A stretch of DNA of 64,000 nt from Brevibacterium siliguriense (GTDB taxonomy: Bacteria; Actinomycetota; Actinomycetes; Actinomycetales; Brevibacteriaceae). The stretch covers positions 2,046,001 to 2,110,000 of the forward strand of contig NZ_LT629766.1 of the NCBI RefSeq assembly GCF_900105315.1, read 5' to 3'. Shown here in pieces: positions 54,696 to 62,433 of this stretch. Position numbers and translations under genes: made by a program. The notes under the pieces were generated by a model. The model ran no database searches, was not told the origin of the DNA, and saw only the letters and a list, made by a program, of their open reading frames with translations. Each line of letters begins with the position of its first letter. Positions within the stretch are counted from its first letter, which is position 1.

Positions 54696-55360
54696 TCCGG
54701 TTGAACCCGGCATTCATCGTGTGATCTGGCATTGACGCATGATCTCGTGTGCGATCGCTCGCTGGTGTGGGGTCTTCGAGACTTTGGTTCTATGGCAGGT
54801 CCTCAAGATCGTCTTTTGTTGAGGGAGGAGATAGTTCGTGATCACTCGGTGGAGTTCTCAGAACTGGTTGAGTAGCTTCAGGTCGGCCGGTGTGTCGTAG
54901 CGGAGGCAACCGACGAGTTCGCGGACTTGAGCCCGTTACTTCTGCTCGACATGAGCACCGTCGCTTTTGTCGACCGCGCTTGACCGCGTGAACGAGATCT
55001 TATGATCGAGACAGTAGACCAACTGGTGTCCGTCTAGAGTCGGTTCCGCCCGGGAATATGTTTGGTCTGGTATCAAATCTCATCCGGGCGACATGGCGAC
55101 TGAGGGAATTGCTCGATTCGTTGCTCGGTACCGCACCGGAGGTTTCTCCATACCGACAGCACGTTTTGGATCCACCACGGGATGGCGAACGACAGTCCAG
55201 GTGTGCGGATCCAACAGTAGGCGTCGGCGAGCGCTGAGCGGTAGGGGACGGGTCGAAATGCTGCGGCGTGGCTCGTGGCTACCCGCGCGGGGGTTCGGAA
55301 GCAGTGTCCGTCTCCGTTGCTAGACTAGCGTTGCTGGCGTCAGCGAGAGATTGCGGGAAG
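54696..55360. other. Non-coding or decayed stretch before the methyltransferase cassette
   Basis: I find no convincing gene in these 665 nt. Short open frames (for example MAGPQDRLLLREEIVRDHSV starting at 54793) end quickly and have mixed codon use, as expected of an old insertion. An inverted pair CGCCCGG (about 55048) and CCGGGCG (about 55085) with a 31-nt loop is the only structure noted. It probably marks the left edge of the acquired segment. Confidence 0.4.
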
Positions 55361-55558
55361 ATGGCAGAATACGAAGTCATGACTACCGACAAGGTGGCAA
55401 CGCTTCTACGAGCCAGCACTAAGAACGTCCTTGCTCTTGCCGACTCGGAAGCGTTGCCAGGGGAAAGCTCGGAAGAGCGTGGTGCTTTTCCGGTCCGATG
55501 TTCTTTCGTGCATACTCGAAACTGGTATTCAACGCGGGCAGAAGGGAGGGGCGCGTGA
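55361..55558 (+). CDS. Small helix-turn-helix (excisionase-type) DNA-binding protein with apparent frameshift
   Basis: As it stands the gene encodes 65 residues: MAEYEVMTTDKVATLLRAST onward is the first HTH helices of excisionase/MerR-like domains, and ADSEALPGE the turn. The domain should continue with a basic wing and a RSDVLxxL block. That block, KARKSVVLFRSDVLSCILET, is present in another frame after the G-run at 55460-55463. Removing one G would give an 88-residue protein ending at 55628. In the observed frame the stop overlaps the methyltransferase GTG by 4 bp. It probably regulates the cassette. The slip may be an error, a mutation or programmed frameshifting. Confidence 0.5.
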   Translation: MAEYEVMTTDKVATLLRASTKNVLALADSEALPGESSEERGAFPVRCSFVHTRNWYSTRAEGRGA

Positions 55559-56658
55559 GCGCAGAACTGGCAGAGACGCAGCAGACGATGAGCGCCGGGC
55601 AAAGCATGCCAATGCCTGTCGTCATTGATTTCTTTTCCGGTTGCGGAGGAACTAGTGCAGGCCTTCGAGACGCTGGAATGAAAATCGCCGCTGCAGTCGA
55701 CTTTGATTCCGCTGCGGCCGCAACCTATCGGGCCAATTTCCCGGGAGCCGAATTCCACGAAGTTGATATTCGTAAACTTGCTCATGATGCCTTCGACCAT
55801 TTGGTACTTAACGATGCACCGCTGGTGTTTTCCGCTTGTGCTCCGTGCCAGCCGTACAGTTCGATGCGTCCGACCAATTCACAAGCCCGTCCGCAAGAGC
55901 GATCATTGCTTCTCACGCTCATCCCGTTTATGGATCGGCTCAGACCCGAGGTGCTCATCGTTGAAAATGTTCCAGGGCTACAGAGGATTCCAGGTGGCTC
56001 GACTTGGAATCGGTTCCTTCGATACCTCGCTCGTGCCGGATATTCAACGCGGTGGGAAGTAGTCGACTGCCGCGACTACGGTGTGCCACAGAGACGCAAG
56101 CGCTTGGTCCTGCTCGCGTCGCGGCATGGAGAAATCGACTTACCCACACCAACACACGGGGGCAATCGACAGCCCTACTCATCTGTACGGGACTGGATTG
56201 GATCACTACCCGATATTCAAGCAGGCGAGACATGCGCAGATGACCCGCTACACCGTTCTGGAGGACTCGGAGAGCTGAACTTGCGTAGAATTATGGCGCT
56301 CCCAGAAGGAGGAAGCCGGTTGGAGTGGCCCGACGACTTGTGGCTCGAGTGTCATCGGAACAGCAAGGGTCATCAGGATGCCTACGGCCGAATGCGGTAC
56401 GACGACACAGCCCCGGTCCTTACGACGAAATGCACGGACATAACCAACGGTAGGTACGGGCACCCTACTCAGCATCGCGCTATTAGCGCTCGCGAAGCAG
56501 CTTTGTTGCAGACATTTCCGATGGAATACAAATTTTTAGGTAGTTTGAAGTCAGTTACAAAGCAGATCGGGAACGCAGTTCCCGTGCTTGTCGCGAAAGC
56601 AATGGGGGCTCATATCATCGAGCACTTGCGCGACGCCGGGTTTGATATTGATGGCTGA
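55555..56658 (+). CDS. DNA (cytosine-5-)-methyltransferase
   Basis: A 367-residue C5-MTase. Motif I VIDFFSGCGGTSAG is at residues 23-36, motif IV with catalytic Cys98 in CAPCQPYSSM, motif VI VENVPGL near 137, motif VIII QRRKRLVLLAS near 180, a variable target-recognition region about 215-310, and motif X KQIGNAVP near 343. It transfers methyl from AdoMet to cytosine in a specific sequence. GGGAGG lies 5 nt before the GTG start, which is coupled to the HTH gene. The next gene overlaps its stop by 8 bp. No restriction endonuclease is recognisable beside it, so the downstream ATPase and receiver proteins may provide the interference function. Confidence 0.9.
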   Translation: MSAELAETQQTMSAGQSMPMPVVIDFFSGCGGTSAGLRDAGMKIAAAVDFDSAAAATYRANFPGAEFHEVDIRKLAHDAFDHLVLNDAPLVFSACAPCQPYSSMRPTNSQARPQERSLLLTLIPFMDRLRPEVLIVENVPGLQRIPGGSTWNRFLRYLARAGYSTRWEVVDCRDYGVPQRRKRLVLLASRHGEIDLPTPTHGGNRQPYSSVRDWIGSLPDIQAGETCADDPLHRSGGLGELNLRRIMALPEGGSRLEWPDDLWLECHRNSKGHQDAYGRMRYDDTAPVLTTKCTDITNGRYGHPTQHRAISAREAALLQTFPMEYKFLGSLKSVTKQIGNAVPVLVAKAMGAHIIEHLRDAGFDIDG

Positions 56659-59590
56659 GTTCAGAACGAGCGCGCGCGCTGTCGACATGCTCGGGAGGCA
56701 ACAGATTGCTGGTATCCCAAGCGCAATCAGTGAACTATTCAAGAATGCTCATGACGCCTATGCTTCGAGAGCTGAAGCAGATTTCATACGGTTCAAAGAT
56801 GCCTTTGTCATTAGGGACGACGGAGATGGAATGTCCCGCGCGGATTTCGAAGGCCGGTGGCTCACGCTTGGAACCTCTTCCAAGTCAGCGCAGAGCTCAG
56901 CTTCCCGCAGTCACACTGGCCCCCGTAGAGCAATCTTGGGTGAAAAGGGAATCGGTCGTCTAGCGATTGCTGCAATTGGACCGCAGACACTGGTTGTGAC
57001 AAAAGCTGAGGGGTACCCTCGGGTTGCTTCTTTGATCCACTGGGGAGTCTTTGAGCTTGCTCACGCTGGCCTAGAAGAGCTAGTTGTACCCGTCGAGGAA
57101 CTACCGGAGGGTCAGACCCCCGAAGTGCGGAAGATGGGAGAACGAATTCTCGCTAACCTCCGTGAGCTTATAACTGAGGACGACGTAGGCCTTTACGAAC
57201 GAATCGAGCAAGATATCTCGCGTTGGGACGAAACGGAGCTGGTCGAGCTAGCTAGCATGGCTGGAGTTGATCTATCATCATTCGACTCCGGCACCGCGTT
57301 CGTGATTTTACCTACATCGATGGACCTGGAAGCAGATCTAGAGCCACCGACGCCCAAAGAGGCGGCTCCGCTATTGCGTACTCTAATCGGGTTTGCAAAC
57401 ACCATGACACCTGCGCATAACACCCCCGAGTTGCGCACAGTTTTTCGAGATCATCGGGCTCCAGACAACATTAGCGACCTGATCGAGGAACAGGAGTTCT
57501 TCACGGTAGATGAATTCCTGAACGCTGACCACCATTTTCAGGGTCATTTTGACGAGTACGGACAGTTCACCGGAACGGTCTCAATTTTCGGTAGTGAACC
57601 GATAGCGTTTCCGCTTGCGTGGAACGCTGCTCGTGGCACCAAGACTAAATGTGGTCCGTTCAAATTGAATCTCGCCTACATCCAGGGCCGTGCCAAACAA
57701 TCCCGACTCGAACCTAACGACTACTTTCTAATCACTGAAAAGCTGGATCGCTACGGTGGGCTCTATATTTATCGAGATGGAATCAGAGTTCTGCCATACG
57801 GCGACAGCCGATTCGACTGGCTCGACGTAGAGCTACGTCGGACAAAGTCGGCTTCGGACCACTTCTTCTCCTATAGACGGATGTTTGGTGCGGTAGAGAT
57901 ATCGCGTGAGGACAATAGTCGCTTACGAGAAAAGGCCGGGCGTGAGGGGTTCGCTACCAACGAGGCGTACCGTCAGTTCCGCGCCATTCTCCAGAACTTC
58001 TTGCTACAGGTTGCTTCAGAGTTCTTCCGTGAAGGCGGCGCTCAAGCCGAAATGTACGAAGAAGGACGCATCGCTAACGAGCGTATGGAGAAGGCGCGAC
58101 GCGCACGAAGCAAGCAGGTTCGTGCGCGCCGCTCGGAGTACAGCGCCGCGTTGGACCGGTTTTTTGACGCCGTTGATGCACGAGTCCCTGAAACACGAGT
58201 GGCCGAGATCCAAGCGGACATCGACTCTGCGATCGACAAGGCGCAACGCGACCGTGACCCTTCAACTGGCGCCGATCAGCTGGTTCGGGCCGAGCTGGCC
58301 GCGAAGTCGAAACTCCGGGAACTGGCCTCAGACTTTCAAGTGAAGCGACCCCGCGGCGTGGCACTAAGCGCCGACTTGAGTCGTCGTTCGGTGGCATACG
58401 AATCTGTTCGTTCCGAAGTATTGTCCTCAGTCCTTGAGTCGGCGGAACGCAAGATAGAATCGGCCCTAGGCGAGGCAGGTCTCGCCTTGGATGCAACTCT
58501 GCACCGGAGGCTCCGTTTTGACCAGGCTATAGATGAAGCGGTCTCAGATGCTCGGTCACTTGTGGGTGAGGTAAGACAGGACCTGAGCAAACAGTCGAAC
58601 GACACTAGTGACCGTGCGAAGAACGCGATAAGAGTTGCTCACCGGCTGCTCGAGGACGTTGCTGTTGGCGTGCTACAGGAGGCCAGTAAGACTGATGTCT
58701 CTGGCATCTCTGACGAGGCCTTTACTCTACTTCGGAACTCCCTCGAAGGACGCGTCCGCAGCGTCGCGTCGGCCCAGGCGGAAGAACTTACCATGATTTC
58801 GGACCAGTTGAAAGCTGTAGCCTGGTCATCGCAAGACGAGTCGATCGACGAAGTTTCCTTGGTCGACCAAGTCGAGCAACTAGAGGCCCGTGTCGAAGCA
58901 CTTACCGATCGCGCGGCGCAGGATTTCGAACTTGTGCAGATTGGTATGGCTGTCAACATCGTAACTCACGAGTTTGAGAACAGTGTCAAGTCTGTACGAG
59001 ATAATCTCCGACGGCTTCGATCCTGGGCACAGCAGAATGCCGGGTTGCGACCTTTGTACTCGGACCTGAGAGCCTCCTTCGACCATCTCGATGGGTATCT
59101 AAAACTCTTCACGCCACTCCATCGCCGACTTTATCGTGAGCCTGTGGAAATTCGAGGCGTAGACGTTCAGCGATATCTTCACGATGTTTTCGATAAGCGG
59201 CTGAACGATCAAGAGGTCGCATTAAAGATTTCAGACTCGTTCGTAAATATGCGTATTCGCATGTACCCTTCGACCCTTTACCCGGTGATAGTTAATATGA
59301 TCGACAATGCTATCTACTGGCTCGGCCGATATGCGGGGGATCGAGTGATCTATATCGACAAAATTCCCGGACTAATTACTGTCACGGATTCCGGGCCCGG
59401 AATCCGTGCGGGCGACGAAGAAGCCATTTTCGAGCAAGGGTTCTCGAAGAAGCCAGCAGGATCGGGGTACGGATTGTTCGTTGCGCGTGAGGTCCTGCGG
59501 AGAGATGGTGCAGATATTTCTCTTAGCGCCCCGGCTGCGGACCGCGGAGCCAGGTTCGAAATAGTCCTCCCAGACGAGAGCGAAGGTTGA
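56651..59590 (+). CDS. Dual-ATPase protein: N-terminal MutL/Hsp90-type GHKL domain and C-terminal histidine-kinase-type domain
   Basis: A 979-residue soluble protein. Residues about 10-110 form a GHKL ATPase: N-box ELFKNAHDAY (28-37), DDGDGM (56-61) and GEKGIGR (97-103). A beta-rich middle (about 200-440) follows, then charged helices (about 470-760) likely to coil. IVTHEFENSVKSVRDNLRRL around His773 resembles a histidine-kinase H-box. The last 110 residues are a second ATPase: NMIDNA (882-887), DSGPGI (913-918) and GYGLFVAREVL. It thus resembles MORC/MutL-type ATPases of restriction systems joined to a sensor kinase. It overlaps the methyltransferase by 8 bp, and a receiver-like gene follows after one base. 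I infer DNA- or phage-sensing and phosphotransfer. Confidence 0.8.
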   Translation: MAEFRTSARAVDMLGRQQIAGIPSAISELFKNAHDAYASRAEADFIRFKDAFVIRDDGDGMSRADFEGRWLTLGTSSKSAQSSASRSHTGPRRAILGEKGIGRLAIAAIGPQTLVVTKAEGYPRVASLIHWGVFELAHAGLEELVVPVEELPEGQTPEVRKMGERILANLRELITEDDVGLYERIEQDISRWDETELVELASMAGVDLSSFDSGTAFVILPTSMDLEADLEPPTPKEAAPLLRTLIGFANTMTPAHNTPELRTVFRDHRAPDNISDLIEEQEFFTVDEFLNADHHFQGHFDEYGQFTGTVSIFGSEPIAFPLAWNAARGTKTKCGPFKLNLAYIQGRAKQSRLEPNDYFLITEKLDRYGGLYIYRDGIRVLPYGDSRFDWLDVELRRTKSASDHFFSYRRMFGAVEISREDNSRLREKAGREGFATNEAYRQFRAILQNFLLQVASEFFREGGAQAEMYEEGRIANERMEKARRARSKQVRARRSEYSAALDRFFDAVDARVPETRVAEIQADIDSAIDKAQRDRDPSTGADQLVRAELAAKSKLRELASDFQVKRPRGVALSADLSRRSVAYESVRSEVLSSVLESAERKIESALGEAGLALDATLHRRLRFDQAIDEAVSDARSLVGEVRQDLSKQSNDTSDRAKNAIRVAHRLLEDVAVGVLQEASKTDVSGISDEAFTLLRNSLEGRVRSVASAQAEELTMISDQLKAVAWSSQDESIDEVSLVDQVEQLEARVEALTDRAAQDFELVQIGMAVNIVTHEFENSVKSVRDNLRRLRSWAQQNAGLRPLYSDLRASFDHLDGYLKLFTPLHRRLYREPVEIRGVDVQRYLHDVFDKRLNDQEVALKISDSFVNMRIRMYPSTLYPVIVNMIDNAIYWLGRYAGDRVIYIDKIPGLITVTDSGPGIRAGDEEAIFEQGFSKKPAGSGYGLFVAREVLRRDGADISLSAPAADRGARFEIVLPDESEG

Positions 59591-59591
59591 G

Positions 59592-61241
59592 ATGGCTACG
59601 AGCTTCGAGCGGCACGTGCGTCGTCAGGTAAATGAGTTCCTACAGACGATCTTGATGATCGACGATGAGGCGTTCCGAAGAGAGACTGGGGCGACGACAT
59701 TGCCTCCTGACGAAAATTGGGACGAATCCGAAGGCGCATCGGTTGGCTCGCCACTCAAGTTGGTAGCGCCGAGTGCTTCGGTTGAAGGCGATGAGCTTGA
59801 TGTTCAGGCAGTGTCTCGTAGCTTCGCGGAAGAGGCACTCGCGTGCGCGATCTTGTCGCCACAGTCTCTACAGGAGAACGAGGACTTCAGACCAGCCTTT
59901 GTTGCTACCGCCAAACGCGCGGACGCGTTGATTCTGGATTGGAACCTCAATGGTGACAACGGTGCGACCGCCGAGAAACTGATTAAGGCAGTACTGCGCA
60001 ACGACACGAAGTCGCCAAGAAGACGGTTACGGCTACTTACAATTTATACGGGCGAGCCCGATCTCACGCAGATTGCGGAACGTGTCTCGAAGGCGACGAC
60101 AGAGAGCCTTCCCGAAGACGAACTGAAATGGGACGACGACCGTCGCCGCGTAGCTTTTAGCCGCGGGCCGCTCCGCGTCGCTGTCTTCGCGAAGGAGCAT
60201 GTGCGAAGTATTTCAACGGAGCTTGCTGATCGTCGAAGGGCGATCCATGAATTGCCTTCTCTCGTCGTTGAAGAGTTCAGTCGGCACAGCCTGGGCTTGG
60301 TGACTGCTGCTTCTCTTTCCGCACTGTCTGGAATCCGAAACGATGCCCATCGACTGCTTGCAGCACTGGGGCCGGAGATTGACGGCGCTGTTCTTGGCCA
60401 ACGCGTTTCCTTACCCCATCCAGAAGACGTCGAACGTCAAGTCGAGGGTTTGATCGCTTCGGAACTTGAAGCTATCGTGCAGGACCACGAAGTTGGTTCC
60501 CACGTTGGTCTAAAGCGAATCAGACAATGGCTTAATCACAAAACAGGGCTTGGAGAGCGTGGCATATCTACCTTCAAGTCAATGAACGCTAAGATTCGTC
60601 TGCAGCTTCTTGCCGACGGCTTCAGCTCGGAAATGAAAGCAAAGCTACAAGACGCTGGGATAAGTAATAGCAGACAGCGCAAACTCATGGCGGAGGCCAC
60701 ACACCTGTTTGTAGAGTCGCTGGAGGAGAAGCAAAGCTCTGACCAGTTGTTTTCCATGCGTATGTCTCTTCGAAGCCGGTACGCTAAACCTTCTCCTGTC
60801 CTTCAACTTGGAACCATCGTCGAACAGGACGGTCTGTACGCAGTGTGTGTTCAGCCGCTATGCGACAGCGTCCGGATAAATGGCTCTCGAATGTTTCCGT
60901 TGTTGCCTCTTGAAATTGTCAACGAGGGTGATCGGAGTCCAAGTGACCTGACTGTCCGCGACAGCAACAGCTCAGGCGGATATGTGCGATTGCGGCTGGT
61001 GCCCAAGCCATCGCGGATTTTGATGCGTGACTTTGAGAGTAGCGCTTCCGGGACTGTGAAAGTTCGCCGGTATCGGAAGGTCGAACGCTTCTCAGAAGTG
61101 AAGGTCAAAGGCCGGGGTAAGAGCTGGCGTTGGGTAGGTGACTTAAAGGCTGATCATGCTCAGCGTATGGTCGAGCGTTTGTCCTCTGAGTTCTCGCGAG
61201 TCGGTCTGGAAGAAGCTGAGTCGTTAAGGCAGGGTTGGTAA
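59592..61241 (+). CDS. Receiver-domain-like protein with unknown C-terminal effector
   Basis: A 549-residue protein. ILMIDDEAF (Asp24-Asp25) and ALILDWNLNGDNG (Asp116, the phosphoacceptor position) give the acidic pocket of a response-regulator receiver. LLTIYTGEPD near 152 and VFAKEH near 200 supply the Thr- and Lys-type positions. Unlike normal receivers, some 60 residues are inserted between the Asp pair and Asp116. The remaining 300 residues are mostly helical, then a basic beta-rich end (RRYRKVERFSEVKVKGRGK) that may bind nucleic acid. No nuclease motif is obvious. It follows the kinase-like gene by one nucleotide and is its probable partner. Confidence 0.72.
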   Translation: MATSFERHVRRQVNEFLQTILMIDDEAFRRETGATTLPPDENWDESEGASVGSPLKLVAPSASVEGDELDVQAVSRSFAEEALACAILSPQSLQENEDFRPAFVATAKRADALILDWNLNGDNGATAEKLIKAVLRNDTKSPRRRLRLLTIYTGEPDLTQIAERVSKATTESLPEDELKWDDDRRRVAFSRGPLRVAVFAKEHVRSISTELADRRRAIHELPSLVVEEFSRHSLGLVTAASLSALSGIRNDAHRLLAALGPEIDGAVLGQRVSLPHPEDVERQVEGLIASELEAIVQDHEVGSHVGLKRIRQWLNHKTGLGERGISTFKSMNAKIRLQLLADGFSSEMKAKLQDAGISNSRQRKLMAEATHLFVESLEEKQSSDQLFSMRMSLRSRYAKPSPVLQLGTIVEQDGLYAVCVQPLCDSVRINGSRMFPLLPLEIVNEGDRSPSDLTVRDSNSSGGYVRLRLVPKPSRILMRDFESSASGTVKVRRYRKVERFSEVKVKGRGKSWRWVGDLKADHAQRMVERLSSEFSRVGLEEAESLRQGW

Positions 61242-61610
61242 GTGGGGTCAGAAGAGGAGCGGGATCATGTATACCCAGGATTTCGTGGTGTGATCTGCCT
61301 GTTATGAACGCTGGAATCATGCGGAATCGTATGGGGGTCGAGCCCGTCTAGACCCCTGTCGTTGTCTGGGCCCGCTGCCATTGATGGGTGCAGTTATGCG
61401 TTCGATAAGTGCAGTCATGGAGTCGGGCAGTTCCCAGCCGCACCATTGCATGACTTTAACATGTTAGCCGGTGAGGGCGGTGACGATGTACTAATTGTTG
61501 AAGTCGATCCCATCGAGGATGATCTGATCATCGATCTTCGCGGTCGGCGACATCCTGAGGCTATGATCCAGTACCGGTAGGTATGCCTGTTAGGCCTGAG
61601 TTCCACAACT
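61242..61610. other. Stretch between the cassette and the transposase remnant
   Basis: No gene can be supported in these 369 nt. Short frames on both strands (such as one ending EDDLIIDLRGRRHPEAM at 61580) have no recognisable family or start signal. The stretch probably consists of decayed mobile-element sequence; GTTCCACAACTTTAGTGCCCC near its right end could be a terminal repeat of the adjacent element. Confidence 0.35.
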
Positions 61611-62282
61611 TTAGTGCCCCGAAAATCGGCCCGGCAGTAGCTCAGCCACTATTTCCCTCGCCTGACCAGTGACCTCGGGAGCGAAGGTGATGTCCTGACC
61701 ACCCACGCACCCAGTGAACTCCCGCAACGGCCGCAAACTCGTGATGATCTTCTTCAACGACACCCCAGTCGCGTCCTGCATGAACCTCGACACGGCCTAC
61801 GCGGTGAACACGAGCGTCAAGTGCGCCTCGATCGCATCCCTGGTCCGGTGAAAGATCGGCCTGGCCCTCAAGTCGGTCTTCGACATCCGGAAAGACTGCT
61901 CGACATGCCACAAATCGTGATAACTGCCGATCACCTCGACAGCCGACATGGTCCGGGCGGGAATGTTCGTCACATAGCCTTTGAACCCTGTCAGCTTCAT
62001 CGCCCGCTCATAAGCCTTCTCATCGAAGGCCTTCTCCTCATCCGTGACCTTCGCAAACCGGGCCTTCTTCGCCGGCTTCTGCCCGTCGATGATTGCCAAT
62101 GCCCGGTTGCGATGCAGGTTCAGTGTCTGCTCATCGCGCATCGCCCGTTTGCGCCGGTATTGCCACACCACTCGCCACGCATCCAGATGCTCTTCTACCG
62201 ACCAGACAGGTTCGCGTCTGGTCTTCACCCGATCCGGGGCGAGTCGCTTCACACCTTTCGGAGTGATCGTGTCGATGATCTG
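61611..62282 (-). pseudogene. Decayed IS transposase C-terminal part (IS1634/IS4-like DDE family)
   Basis: On the minus strand the frame starts abruptly after a stop at 62283-62285 (IIDTITPKGVKRLAPDRVKT). It passes through WQYRRKRAMRDEQTLN and the DDE-type segment IGSYHDLWHVEQSFRMSKTD with its catalytic-Glu region, then meets TAG at 61797-61799 inside VFTA-AVSRFMQD. The same frame continues in step to SLKKIITSLRPLREF and a natural stop at 61611. The N-terminal half is missing and one sense codon has become a stop, so the element is dead. It separates the methyltransferase cassette from the helicase gene. Confidence 0.75.
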
Positions 62283-62433
62283 TTAAAGGTTCGCGTGCTA
62301 GTCGTGAAGTCATGCCTATTGCGGGTCTCGTGAGTTGGTTTGTGTGTTCGGCTGTTTGGTCTTGTTCATGCCAGGTTAGATTGAAGTGTCAACTGGTTCG
62401 GAAAGCACTGAGTAGGCGAGTAAATGTCGTAGA

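Noticed and set aside
55093..55323. A 76-codon open frame before the HTH gene
   Set aside because: Arg/Gly/Ser-rich composition, no start signal and no motif; it looks like decayed sequence.
54696..55360. A possible phage attachment site or tRNA near the left edge of the defence cassette
   Set aside because: I found no tRNA-like fold, integrase gene or matching direct repeat on the right side near 61.2-62.4 kb.
61362..61580. A 72-codon open frame in the gap after the receiver gene
   Set aside because: It has no ribosome binding site or family match, and it overlaps an equally poor frame on the other strand.
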